Origin: a virus
Virus record (IMG/VR): IMGVR_UViG_3300018080_000009
Location: 40,015-104,014 of that record
Length of the DNA: 64,000 nucleotides
Strand: one strand, 5' to 3'
A model generated the notes under the pieces. The model was not told where the DNA came from. It saw nothing but the letters and a program-made list of their open reading frames with translations, and searched no databases. Shown here in pieces: positions 50,750 through 59,053 of the stretch; position 1 is the first letter of the stretch, and every line of letters starts with the position of its first letter. The position numbers and the translations under genes are program-made.

Positions 50750-50971
50750 ATGGAAGACAAGAAAAAAGAAATAGTGAGTAAAATGAGAGAATCCTTAGCC
50801 ATAGCTGGATATGATACCTCTGTAATGACTGATGAAGAGGTATTTCAATGGGGATTGGGATTTTTCGATAAGTTGGCCAAGATTGGTGAAGGACTTGTAG
50901 AGGCATTGTCTAAGATATTCGAAGCTGTAGCAGAATGTGGATGTTCACTGAGTGAATTTGGTGAAGGGTGA
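50750..50971 (+). CDS. Hypothetical helical protein
   Basis: 73 residues; the ATG after TTAGGAG is chosen over one inside the previous gene. Amphipathic helix near the end (GLVEALSKIFEAVAECG). Confidence 0.5.
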   Translation: MEDKKKEIVSKMRESLAIAGYDTSVMTDEEVFQWGLGFFDKLAKIGEGLVEALSKIFEAVAECGCSLSEFGEG

Positions 50972-51212
50972 GATTGAGTGGGTAGATAAAGAGTTGGAAT
51001 TGTATGTAGTTCATTTTACTGAATCTGAAGACAATGTTTTGTACAGAATATCTGATGATTCCAGAGGATATTCAGTAGACTTGTGGAAAAAGGTTCTAGT
51101 AGATATGAAATCCAGGTATGAACCGCCAGAGATAGATGAATTTCCTACAGGGACTAAGTACATAGTAAAGAGCTTTACAGAAGAACAAAATAACGATTCT
51201 GATCAGGTGTAG
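50952..51212 (+). CDS. Hypothetical protein (GTG start)
   Basis: 86 residues; another in-frame GTG lies three codons in. Beta-rich first half (ELELYVVHFTESEDNVLYRI). The start is uncertain. Confidence 0.45.
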   Translation: MNLVKGEIEWVDKELELYVVHFTESEDNVLYRISDDSRGYSVDLWKKVLVDMKSRYEPPEIDEFPTGTKYIVKSFTEEQNNDSDQV

Positions 51213-51249
51213 TTTGTACTTAGCGATGTGGAGTATCAAAGGAGTAGAT

Positions 51250-51453
51250 ATGAAAGAAGATGTTGATTACAGTAAAATGAAGGACGAAGAATTTCAGGAA
51301 ATCCTTGAAGAGATTGTCAATGAGGAGGGGGCCAATATTCTTTCGATTGGCGATGTGTACTCTGAGTTAAGTGAGCATTTTAATAATGATGTATTGGATA
51401 GATGGGCAGAGAGGAATCCAGATAAAGCCTATCCAGATGCTTCTAAGGACTAG
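51250..51453 (+). CDS. Hypothetical acidic protein
   Basis: 67 residues, strongly acidic (KDEEFQEILEEIVNEEG). The ATG after AAAGGAGTAGAT is used. No family. Confidence 0.5.
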   Translation: MKEDVDYSKMKDEEFQEILEEIVNEEGANILSIGDVYSELSEHFNNDVLDRWAERNPDKAYPDASKD

Positions 51454-51456
51454 ATT

Positions 51457-51684
51457 ATGTGCAAAGATAATTCGATACCGTTGTCTGAGTTTATCAGCAA
51501 GCAAGTAGCTGGGATGGAGAAGGTAATAGAAAATTACGAACATATCTTGGGAGAAGTTTTAGCTACGCTGAAAGTCAATATGGAGAGGGGTTCTCTAAAG
51601 GTAGTTGGAGAAGGTACTGAAGAGATCTTCATTCAGTTGATAGCTAATTGGGAGAAGCAGTATAAGCTCTTGAAAGGTAAGTAA
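51457..51684 (+). CDS. Hypothetical helical protein
   Basis: 75 residues, mostly helix (VAGMEKVIENYEHILGEVLA). Unknown. Confidence 0.5.
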   Translation: MCKDNSIPLSEFISKQVAGMEKVIENYEHILGEVLATLKVNMERGSLKVVGEGTEEIFIQLIANWEKQYKLLKGK

Positions 51685-51686
51685 TC

Positions 51687-52196
51687 ATGACTGTTTGGTA
51701 TCAGTTGGTTTTGCTTGAGTTTAAGACTCAATTTTTTCCGAAGATGCTTCTGAACGAAATGATGGAGAAGTATGGTAAGGAGAAAGAAGCTTATAAGATA
51801 GAAAAGCTCAAAGAAGTTCCTGAAATATTCCTTGATTATGGTGGAATGTGTCAGGAGGGTATGGTTGACATGGAATTTGAGCTTCCGGGATGTATCTTGA
51901 AGATACCGGCCAGAGATGTAGAATTGTTTTTCAGGCAATTGAATAGTGTAGAGCCCAGGAATGATTTTTCAGTACTTTATTATAAGTACATAAGTCATTG
52001 GACGTGCATTATTTTGCTCCCAAGTCAGAGAGATATTCTATTGCCGTTGGTAGCTGATAAACTTCAAGAAGCTTGTGAAATAGCGGAGAAAGAGTGGGCA
52101 GATCTACGCAAAGCTACGGAGGATATTAATAAGAAGGCGGGAAGGATTGCAGTAATTCCTCCGTCTAGAGCTTTGAGGGAAGAAGACATTAATTAG
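51687..52196 (+). CDS. Hypothetical protein
   Basis: 169 residues. The segment GCILKIPARDVELFFRQLN resembles LKIPMRHFKRLAEWYL in the protein starting at 54934, so the two may share a small domain. C-terminal coiled coil. Confidence 0.5.
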   Translation: MTVWYQLVLLEFKTQFFPKMLLNEMMEKYGKEKEAYKIEKLKEVPEIFLDYGGMCQEGMVDMEFELPGCILKIPARDVELFFRQLNSVEPRNDFSVLYYKYISHWTCIILLPSQRDILLPLVADKLQEACEIAEKEWADLRKATEDINKKAGRIAVIPPSRALREEDIN

Positions 52197-52207
52197 AGGA
52201 GAACACG

Positions 52208-52810
52208 ATGGATAGGGATGATGCAGTGACTCTGAATAGAGAACATTTGAAGAGAATGGGTGAAGTAGACTCCAAATTGACTGAGGAGGAGCAGAAGCAT
52301 CTTGATGATCTCGATGATGATCAGTCTGAGTTTTTAGCCTATACAATGTATAATTTGGGCCAGATAGGATTGGTGGGAGGAAATATTCTAGATATTGGTG
52401 CTGGGAATGCTTTTAGAAGAGATCTCCTGCTAGAGGTATTCAAAGGGACCTATACTGGTATTGAGATGATACCCGAGGTAGCCTTTGCAGGACGACGTAA
52501 GGGGATTGTTCATGGGTTCATAGAGGACTTGTCAGAGAGCCGTCTGGGGCCGTTTGAGTGGGGGTTTGCATATCACGTTATGGAGCACGTCAGGAACCCG
52601 AGGAGAGCCTTGGAAGCAGTCCATGCTGTTTTGGTGCCCGGTGGAACATATGGCCAAGCCACACCTGCTGAGATACCAGATGATGAGCCTGCCCATATAA
52701 CGGAATTGCACTCGTATGAATGGGCTGCTTTGTTAGAGGAATGTGGATTTGAGGTTTTGTTTTCAGGTATTCATCTGAAATCGAGCATTGTTGTAGGGAG
52801 GGCTAAGTAG
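52208..52810 (+). CDS. Class I SAM-dependent methyltransferase
   Basis: 200 residues. Motif I GNILDIGAGNAFRRDLL (about 60-76) binds SAM; AYHVMEHVRNPRRAL and VLVPGGTYG are the usual post-motif elements of small-molecule Methyltransf_11/23 enzymes. There is no DNA-methylase catalytic motif (DPPY or similar), so the substrate is probably a metabolite, sugar or protein. Helical N-terminal extension. Lies upstream of two radical SAM genes. Confidence 0.75.
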   Translation: MDRDDAVTLNREHLKRMGEVDSKLTEEEQKHLDDLDDDQSEFLAYTMYNLGQIGLVGGNILDIGAGNAFRRDLLLEVFKGTYTGIEMIPEVAFAGRRKGIVHGFIEDLSESRLGPFEWGFAYHVMEHVRNPRRALEAVHAVLVPGGTYGQATPAEIPDDEPAHITELHSYEWAALLEECGFEVLFSGIHLKSSIVVGRAK

Positions 52811-52812
52811 AG

Positions 52813-53040
52813 ATGAGGTTCATAGCCAATACTGTTGGAATTATTTGTACTTGTGAAGACAATCAGGTTGAAGAGGCTTTGGAGAAGATTGGTAAAAAGA
52901 ACAATGAATTTTGGGATAAGTATGAAGAAAAGTATGGTCCAGGCAATAAGCCTTATGGAGCATTGCATTTTAGAGTAATTCCGACGTTGGAAGAGTATTT
53001 AGATCAATATGAAGACTTTGGTTTATTTGATAAGGAGTAG
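52813..53040 (+). CDS. Hypothetical protein
   Basis: 75 residues, follows the methyltransferase after two bases. Charged, no signature. Confidence 0.5.
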   Translation: MRFIANTVGIICTCEDNQVEEALEKIGKKNNEFWDKYEEKYGPGNKPYGALHFRVIPTLEEYLDQYEDFGLFDKE

Positions 53041-53043
53041 AAA

Positions 53044-53289
53044 ATGGCAGGGTCATTGAGTCATATTGTGGGTAGTGATGGCAAGTTCACGATGGATCTT
53101 CTCGATCATATGGGAGATGCCAGGGAAGCTTTGGAAGAGTGTTTTGAAATAATCTACGGCTTGGCCAAAGGAAATAGCAAGAAGATCTCCAAAATATGTA
53201 AGAAATTAGGTTATCCAGATCCATGGAGAGATAGGTATGGAGATGATCCTACGGAGCCAATGAAGAGTTCTAGAAAGATCAAGTGGTAG
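53044..53289 (+). CDS. Hypothetical protein
   Basis: 81 residues, helical middle and a basic end (SSRKIKW). Unknown. Confidence 0.5.
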   Translation: MAGSLSHIVGSDGKFTMDLLDHMGDAREALEECFEIIYGLAKGNSKKISKICKKLGYPDPWRDRYGDDPTEPMKSSRKIKW

Positions 53290-53342
53290 ATTTGGAGGGA
53301 TCTGATGGAGTGTAATAGGGGATCAAGAAAGGGGCAAAGGCA

Positions 53343-54308
53343 ATGAAGATCGAGAATGTTTTGCATCTTCCTAGTGGAAGGATCTTTTTGTTGCGTACAG
53401 ATGATGGCTATCTAATTGAATCAACTGAGATGAGAGATGTTTCAGTAGGTGGAAAAGAACATCAAGAAGTACGTCAATCCAATGATCCTCATGTTATTTG
53501 GAAGCACCTTGTTCCATTTAGTGAAAAGTGGCTCCTGACTGTAAGTACACAGAAGGGATGTACCCATAAGTGTAGGTTTTGTGATGTTGCTGCATTGCCT
53601 TTTAAAGGAAACATTTCTCAGTATGAGATTGAGAAGCAGGTGACAGAGATTCTGAAAAGTACTCCGTATGTGAAGAAATGCCAAAAGGTCAAAATAGGGT
53701 TTGCCAGAATGGGAGAGCCTGCATGGAATCTTAATGCAGTATTGTCAACGATACGTAGGTTGCCAGACATAGCTGAAAGTCTTTCCAGAGAATTTAGATG
53801 GCTTCCGTGTTTCAATACGATTTTGCCGAAAAAAGCACCATGTTTAAATCAGGTGATAGAACTTAAAGAAAAAGACTACAAAGGATTTCTGCATTTGCAG
53901 ATAAGCTGTAATTCTACTGATGAAGAGATGAGGTTAGAGCTGTTCGGGGGAGCATCTGTTCTTAGTTTAGAAGATGTTATTAATGAGGTATCGAAACACA
54001 AGATTACCAATAGAACAGTAACACTCAATTTTATTGTCATGAAGGGGGTAGAAGTCAGTATTGACAAGTTGAAGAAAATGGGTCTGAACAAAGATAAGTT
54101 TATGGTCAAGCTGATTCCCCTTAACGATACTCTAAATGCACGTGAGCATGATTTGGAAACAGTTGCTAACTACAGTAATTATGAGGATCTGCTCGAGCTC
54201 AAAAATGAATTCGAAAAAGCAGATGTCCCGGTAGTTGTAGATGTAATTGCTAAGTGTGAGGAGGCTGGTTTATGTTGCGGACAGCTAGCCCAAATATTTC
54301 AGTCATAA
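53343..54308 (+). CDS. RlmN/Cfr-like radical SAM protein with altered active site
   Basis: 321 residues. STQKGCTHKCRFC holds the CX3CX2C cluster (C73, C77, C80), ARMGEPAWN matches the RlmN GMGEP motif, and the C-terminal CGQLAQ keeps the methyl-carrying Cys of RlmN/Cfr. The position of the second catalytic Cys (Cys118 in E. coli RlmN, seven residues before the cluster) is Thr66. RlmN-type enzymes methylate adenine C2/C8 in RNA through both cysteines, so this one may do different chemistry. Overlaps the next radical SAM gene by 37 bases. Confidence 0.75.
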   Translation: MKIENVLHLPSGRIFLLRTDDGYLIESTEMRDVSVGGKEHQEVRQSNDPHVIWKHLVPFSEKWLLTVSTQKGCTHKCRFCDVAALPFKGNISQYEIEKQVTEILKSTPYVKKCQKVKIGFARMGEPAWNLNAVLSTIRRLPDIAESLSREFRWLPCFNTILPKKAPCLNQVIELKEKDYKGFLHLQISCNSTDEEMRLELFGGASVLSLEDVINEVSKHKITNRTVTLNFIVMKGVEVSIDKLKKMGLNKDKFMVKLIPLNDTLNAREHDLETVANYSNYEDLLELKNEFEKADVPVVVDVIAKCEEAGLCCGQLAQIFQS

Positions 54309-54934
54309 CTAATTTTGGATGTGGAGCAGGGTGTTGGTATTGTATTTGGAAAGGACATCCGTTAGAGAACGTTCGATTAGAGACTGACTGGGATAAGTTA
54401 GATTCTTTCTTATATGAATACAAGGACAGGGAGAAGGTTTCTGTTTCTGGTGGTGGTGATTGTCTGTATAAGTACGATCAGTATGTTGGATGGTGGATAA
54501 AGTTCTTTGAACTGACAGAGCATCATGGGTTATTGGTAGATGTCCATACGAGGGAGCAATTTACGCATCAGTCTTTTTGGAGAAAGCATATCAATAGATG
54601 TGTTTTCAGTTCAGATAGGTTGTCAGAAGATATTAAGTTTCTGAGATATGTCTCAAAATTGTGTAAGGTCAGAATAACTCATTTGGTAACAGCCGATACT
54701 ACGATGGAAATGATTGAGGAATATCTTGAGTTTCAGGGAGAAATTAGCTGTCAGTTTACAATAAAAGAACTGATAGGATTCAGTGATAATGGGATGTACG
54801 GACGTATTCGAGAGAAGTATCCAGAGATATTCAGTTTAGATGCTGGGGATTACAATGTGTATTACATGCCAGATAATACAATAAAAGAGCAGTTTTATTT
54901 GAGCATTAATTTGTCTCTATTGAAGGTGGAGTGA
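54272..54934 (+). CDS. Second radical SAM protein
   Basis: 220 residues. FGCGAGCWYCIWKGH gives CX3CX2C (C17, C21, C24), and VSGGGDCLY is the SAM-binding GGE-like motif. Short C-terminus without auxiliary cluster. Good GAGGAGG site inside the preceding gene, so both are translated together. Substrate unknown. Confidence 0.7.
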   Translation: MLRTASPNISVITNFGCGAGCWYCIWKGHPLENVRLETDWDKLDSFLYEYKDREKVSVSGGGDCLYKYDQYVGWWIKFFELTEHHGLLVDVHTREQFTHQSFWRKHINRCVFSSDRLSEDIKFLRYVSKLCKVRITHLVTADTTMEMIEEYLEFQGEISCQFTIKELIGFSDNGMYGRIREKYPEIFSLDAGDYNVYYMPDNTIKEQFYLSINLSLLKVE

Positions 54935-55266
54935 TGAGACCATGTGATTGTAAAGAACGTTATACCGCCATGACTCAATTAAACGAGCAAGGCATCCGAT
55001 TAGCTGATGCGGGTATTGGTCTAAGTGTAGAACCGGCAGTTGTCATTTTGGAAGTTGGCTCATGTACATTGAAAATACCCATGAGGCATTTTAAACGATT
55101 AGCCGAGTGGTACTTAGAAGACCAGGAGAAACCATTGAAAAAGTTAGTGCCGCCAAAGATTTTTGAATGTGAAGAATGTGGCACACAATACGAAACAGAT
55201 CAAGAGCAGTGTTTGATTTGTGGATGCGAATATATCATTGAAATAAATGAGGAAACCGATGATTGA
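54934..55266 (+). CDS. Zinc-ribbon protein, first gene of the small-gene cassette
   Basis: 110 residues. N-terminal PCDCKERY, a middle LEVGSCTLKIPMRHFKRLAE and a C-terminal rubredoxin-like ribbon ECEECGTQY...CLICGCEY. It ends within the start sequence of the next gene (GAGGAAACCGATGA). Confidence 0.6.
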   Translation: MRPCDCKERYTAMTQLNEQGIRLADAGIGLSVEPAVVILEVGSCTLKIPMRHFKRLAEWYLEDQEKPLKKLVPPKIFECEECGTQYETDQEQCLICGCEYIIEINEETDD

Positions 55267-55507
55267 AAAAATACCCAAGTGGAGACGTCGGATACAGTCT
55301 GAATATAGTGTTGTAGATAGAGAAGGTGAAATTGTTACCGCCAGAGAATTGATAGAAACCCGTGAATCACTCCAAACCGAGCTGGCAAAGTACAAGAGGG
55401 AAAACAAGCGGTTGAGAAAAGATCTGGAAGAGTGGAAAAAACCCTCAGTAGTGGTACGGGAGGAGAATGGGAAGAAGATGTTGGAGAAACACGAAAATGA
55501 TTTCTAA
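55259..55507 (+). CDS. Small coiled-coil protein (cassette gene)
   Basis: 82 residues from the ATG of the shared start motif GAGGAAACCGATGA. Basic N-terminus, then coiled coil (ESLQTELAKYKRENKRLRKD). Confidence 0.55.
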   Translation: MIEKIPKWRRRIQSEYSVVDREGEIVTARELIETRESLQTELAKYKRENKRLRKDLEEWKKPSVVVREENGKKMLEKHENDF

Positions 55508-55901
55508 GCCTGAAAGATGTTGTCCGGTTGGTTCTACTGAACATCAGGTGCCTATGGCTGTTAGCGGTAAGAGAGTAGATGTTGATTTTTGTATTGCTGA
55601 CATAGTAGCAGCTCTCAATGCGGCTGGTATTTACACAGCTATGAGCTGTTGTGGTCATGGAGAGAAACAAGGATGGGTGACGTTGCGAGATGGGCGATTG
55701 TTGAACGTTAATTATCCACAGAAGACACATGATCAATATACGGTTTGCAAGACTATCAGTAGTGAAGAACTTGCTCGACAAGGGTATTGGAAATGTAACT
55801 CTTGTGGAGTTATTAGAGATCGCGAAGAAGAATTGTGGTGTTGGCGATGTGGTAGAGGACAAATGATTTATCATAAGATATTGGAGAAAACCAATGAGTG
55901 A
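55497..55901 (+). CDS. Zinc-ribbon protein (cassette gene)
   Basis: 134 residues; start context GGAGAAACACGAAAATG is a variant of the cassette motif. A middle CCGHGEKQGW and a C-terminal double ribbon WKCNSCGVI...WCWRCGRG. Unknown function. Confidence 0.55.
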   Translation: MISKPERCCPVGSTEHQVPMAVSGKRVDVDFCIADIVAALNAAGIYTAMSCCGHGEKQGWVTLRDGRLLNVNYPQKTHDQYTVCKTISSEELARQGYWKCNSCGVIRDREEELWCWRCGRGQMIYHKILEKTNE

Positions 55902-56478
55902 CACCACCGAAAGTAAACTCTTTTTGTTCTATTGGAAAATTAGGTGGGCGTTGCGTAGATTACGACGTAGATTGAAGCCATCGATACTGTTTCGCGATTT
56001 GTTTTGGGAATATGAATCGTGTGTGGATTGTGGAAGCTGTTATAGAGAGATGTATTGGTTGAAGAACGATGTTTGGATGCATATCGTAAAGTCCGAAACT
56101 CCATGTTTATGTGTTTGTTGTCTTCATAATAGAGCCAGAAATGGCGGAATAGTTTTATCGGTCAGTGATTTTGAACGGTACGAAATATTTCTTCCAGAAG
56201 AACTAGAGGAGAAACCGATGAGTGAGAAGGAGAAATTATTATCAGGTGATTTATTGACTGTCATCATTAGGGATGATGGGCCAATGATTTTTGTCGGTGG
56301 TAGTCCGTCTTATCGGCGTGTGACGCTAAGATTAACCAGGGAACAACAAAAAAAACTAAGGTTGTACTACGTTGGCCATAGTGGCGGAAATGAATACTAC
56401 GAAACCGTCGATAGGTGTTTTATCGAGAAATTGGAAGACACTTTTTGTGAGTGTCATAAAGAGGCAACCGATGAGTGA
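55894..56478 (+). CDS. Cassette protein, apparently two modules fused in frame
   Basis: 194 residues from GGAGAAAACCAATGAGTGA. N-terminal module (1-108): Arg-rich helix and Cys pairs (CVDCGSC, CLCVCC). At 56206-56224 the cassette start motif GAGGAGAAACCGATGAGTGA recurs in frame, and an ATG at 56218 could start a separate 86-residue product. Confidence 0.55.
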   Translation: MSDTTESKLFLFYWKIRWALRRLRRRLKPSILFRDLFWEYESCVDCGSCYREMYWLKNDVWMHIVKSETPCLCVCCLHNRARNGGIVLSVSDFERYEIFLPEELEEKPMSEKEKLLSGDLLTVIIRDDGPMIFVGGSPSYRRVTLRLTREQQKKLRLYYVGHSGGNEYYETVDRCFIEKLEDTFCECHKEATDE

Positions 56479-56809
56479 GAGAATACCGTGCAACGTCTGC
56501 CTGGGTCGGCCATTACCGAACAAGAAAAAATGCATCTGTGGTGGTATAGGCACAGAGAGCGCAGAACTAACGGGTATACGTGAGGAATGGGCAACGTGTG
56601 TGATAAAAAATAGTCAACTAGAAGCTGAGCTTGCAGAGTGCAAGACTCAATTGGCCGAGTTTGAACAACACGAAAAACAGACCCATGAAGCAATGGAAAG
56701 TATAGTGGGTAACAGTGATAATTTTATCAAGTTAACTAAGCAATTGAAGGCAGAAAACGAGCGGTTGAAAAACGACAAGTCTCCAGACTCGCCAAGAGAG
56801 GAGGAATGA
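56471..56809 (+). CDS. Zinc-knuckle and coiled-coil protein (cassette gene)
   Basis: 112 residues from GAGGCAACCGATGAGTGA. An N-terminal CNVCLGRPLPNKKKCICGG knuckle is followed by a coiled coil (QLEAELAECKTQLAEFEQ). The frame is open upstream only because it crosses the previous gene. Confidence 0.55.
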   Translation: MSERIPCNVCLGRPLPNKKKCICGGIGTESAELTGIREEWATCVIKNSQLEAELAECKTQLAEFEQHEKQTHEAMESIVGNSDNFIKLTKQLKAENERLKNDKSPDSPREEE

Positions 56810-57057
56810 TGAGCAATGAAACATATGATGAAATTCGAAACGAACGAAAAAAACAGGATAAAAAATGGGGTGGTATTGACCATGATGATAAACACTCTAG
56901 TCACGATTGGGTTGCCTATATTGTCAGGCATACAGGCATGGCGGTTCATTGGCCCTGGGATACTAATATTTTTAGGCAACAAATGATCCGAGTTGCCGCT
57001 CTTGCTGTAGCGGCAATCGAATGGACAGACCGGAAAAACAAAGGAGAAAACCGATGA
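56809..57057 (+). CDS. Small protein with NTP-PPase-like helices (tentative)
   Basis: 82 residues. EIRNERKKQDKKWGGIDHDD and RVAALAVAAIEWTDRK resemble the acidic helix pair of phage dNTP pyrophosphohydrolase-like proteins. It is too short for certainty. AGGAGG precedes tandem ATGs. Confidence 0.5.
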   Translation: MSNETYDEIRNERKKQDKKWGGIDHDDKHSSHDWVAYIVRHTGMAVHWPWDTNIFRQQMIRVAALAVAAIEWTDRKNKGENR

Positions 57058-57440
57058 GTAAAAAATATCATCAATGGACAGACGACGATGACAAAAAACT
57101 CAAAATAGCGATTGAAGAGTGTGAGGTTTTATTTGAGCACTACAAAAACCAAAACAAATCATACAATGACGGTAATGTTTGGGACGCTATTGCAGGGCGA
57201 TTGGTGCCAGACCTATGTGTGACGGGGGCTGCGTGTCGCCGCCGATGGGAGGTGCTCAACCAGCGCAAAAATGACGCATGGGAAAAAACATCCGAAATGG
57301 TGCGGACATACGAACGCGATCTGGCAGAGACAACGTTTGATGGTGTGTCGGAAATACTTGGAAACGTTGACGCGCTCTTTGATAAATTTGTCAACCTGGA
57401 AACGAAAATAGATAAGCTCCTAGGTATTTGGGAGGCGTAA
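57054..57440 (+). CDS. Myb/SANT-like DNA-binding protein (cassette gene)
   Basis: 128 residues from GGAGAAAACCGATGAGT. HQWTDDDDKKLKIAIEECEV followed by WDAIAGRLVPD and CRRRWEVLNQ is a Myb/SANT-type three-helix pattern with its spaced tryptophans. The C-terminal part is a coiled coil. Candidate transcription factor. Confidence 0.55.
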   Translation: MSKKYHQWTDDDDKKLKIAIEECEVLFEHYKNQNKSYNDGNVWDAIAGRLVPDLCVTGAACRRRWEVLNQRKNDAWEKTSEMVRTYERDLAETTFDGVSEILGNVDALFDKFVNLETKIDKLLGIWEA

Positions 57441-57470
57441 AACGATTGCCATGTAAAGAGGAGAAAACCA

Positions 57471-57722
57471 ATGAGTAATGAACAGCTTTTTAATCCAAGA
57501 TTTACAGCGTATTCGGCTGCATCAAATCGAAGCGAGTTAGCCCAAATAGAATTTGATAGTGTTAGGTGGCCAGGCGGAAAGATGGCGGGCTTTATGCTGT
57601 GGGTAAGTAGTATGTGGCACAAGTGGTCAAGGGAAACAGGTGAGAAGCCAGAATGGGGTTCTAGCTGGAGCGACCGTCAGCATAAGCTGTTTGATCGATG
57701 GTTACTAGATCAAACAAGCTGA
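57471..57722 (+). CDS. Hypothetical protein (cassette gene)
   Basis: 83 residues from GAGGAGAAAACCAATGAGTA. Trp-rich (MLWVSSMWHKWSRETGEKPE). Unknown. Confidence 0.5.
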   Translation: MSNEQLFNPRFTAYSAASNRSELAQIEFDSVRWPGGKMAGFMLWVSSMWHKWSRETGEKPEWGSSWSDRQHKLFDRWLLDQTS

Positions 57723-57733
57723 GGAGAAAACCG

Positions 57734-58191
57734 ATGAGTGAGATTAGGCCGAAATATGTGGACGGTGAGCCAGTGTGTAGTGGTAAGAATTGCCCTGCTT
57801 GGATTGAGTACCCAGAATTATGCGATGATGCCGAACGAGGTGGCCCCTGTGTCCCCGCCCTCCGTCGAGACCGTGACAAATACTGCCTAGCTTTAGAGTC
57901 GTTAACTCCAGGGGGTTCGGAGTTTGTAAACGATGAAAAAGCATGTGTTGAGTTTGTACGCAATGAACGTTCTCGAAAGATGGAAGCGATTATGAATTTC
58001 AGCAGCAACGTGACAAGTTTGAAGCCGAGCTGGCAGAGTGCAAGCAGGAGCGTGATGAGGCTAGGCGGGGACTGTGTAATTTTGAAGCAGCTCTACTGAA
58101 TTTAAAACGAAGATTTCCAGGACCAAGGGTGATGCCCAAAAATGTTGCCGAAAAACTCAAATGGGATTGTTTTGATGAGAAAAACCGATGA
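57734..58191 (+). CDS. Cassette protein interrupted by an apparent -1 frameshift
   Basis: Starts at GAGGAGAAAACCGATGAGTGA. The first 80 residues (CSGKNCPAWIEYPELCDDAE) are in one frame. From about 57975 the coding pattern continues in the -1 frame with FEAELAECKQERDEARRG, a coiled coil like that of the gene at 56471, and ends at the next cassette start. One extra A in CGAAAG would join them, giving about 152 residues. The uncorrected frame runs on to 58099 with an unlikely tail. Confidence 0.55.
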
Positions 58192-58502
58192 GTGAAAGAG
58201 AATCATTTACTAACCAGCGGCCTTTTACTGTCACGGACAGAGATGTAGTTGCTTCTTGGTGTGGTGTTCCAAATGGCAAAAATTTCCGATGTGCGTGGTG
58301 TGGCTATAAATTTCGGATAGGTGATACTGCTAGGTGGGTTTTTACAAACAATCAGGGTGCTGTTTCTGGTATACACGGGAATCCCTTTATCTGTGCGAGT
58401 TGTGATAACGGTGAGGATATATTGGGGCAGTTAGAAAAAATGGCAATAGAGGCTAAGACTAAATATTGGTGGTTTTGTAGGCATAAGGGAAAAGACCGAT
58501 GA
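58188..58502 (+). CDS. Zinc-binding protein (cassette gene)
   Basis: 104 residues from GAGAAAAACCGATGAGTGA. FRCAWCGYKF and FICASCDNG form a zinc ribbon; Trp-rich. Unknown role. Confidence 0.55.
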   Translation: MSERESFTNQRPFTVTDRDVVASWCGVPNGKNFRCAWCGYKFRIGDTARWVFTNNQGAVSGIHGNPFICASCDNGEDILGQLEKMAIEAKTKYWWFCRHKGKDR

Positions 58503-59044
58503 AATCTAATGATTTTAATAAATCATTATTCCTAATTAAAAAGGGTCTTCGTACTTTTGGTATAGGAGTAATGGAAACGAAAAGGGGTAAAATGACAACT
58601 AAAGAAATATTACACAAATTGCGTAATCCATACGGGTTGAGCGAGGAAGAAAAACGAGCTGTACAACTGAAGGCAGCTAAGGAGAAGTATGTGCATGTTC
58701 TGTTGCTCGATTACAAGCCTATGGGAAGGGGCAAGAATTTTTCCAGTGAAAGTACAGTAGGTTGGTTAGATATAGTGAAGGAATTCGATTCGAGGGTTTC
58801 GATAGATTCTTTTCTGGCCAAGAGGTTGGTGGAGCTTGATCCAGATAAGAAATGGGTACATCCGGCAAGTTATGATCCAGATTCTGATGGCCATGTTTCA
58901 ATGTACTTGGATTTAGTTGAGGGGAAGTTTGCCAAGCATTCTTTTGTTCCCAAGAATGAGCAGAAAGAATGGTCTATTATGAAAACTTATGGGTCTCATG
59001 AGATGAATATCGATGAGATGTGGGCTGAGCTAGGTAAGGTATAG
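58499..59044 (+). CDS. Hypothetical protein
   Basis: 181 residues; start context GGAAAAGACCGATGA is the last variant of the cassette motif. Basic N-terminus, helical segment (NPYGLSEEEKRAVQLKAAKE). Codon use returns to that of the main genome in its second half. Confidence 0.55.
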   Translation: MKSNDFNKSLFLIKKGLRTFGIGVMETKRGKMTTKEILHKLRNPYGLSEEEKRAVQLKAAKEKYVHVLLLDYKPMGRGKNFSSESTVGWLDIVKEFDSRVSIDSFLAKRLVELDPDKKWVHPASYDPDSDGHVSMYLDLVEGKFAKHSFVPKNEQKEWSIMKTYGSHEMNIDEMWAELGKV

Positions 59045-59053
59045 GAGAAATTT

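Noticed and set aside
52208-52810. DNA methyltransferase
   Set aside because: SAM-binding motif I is present but there is no DPPY/PC-type catalytic motif of DNA methylases.
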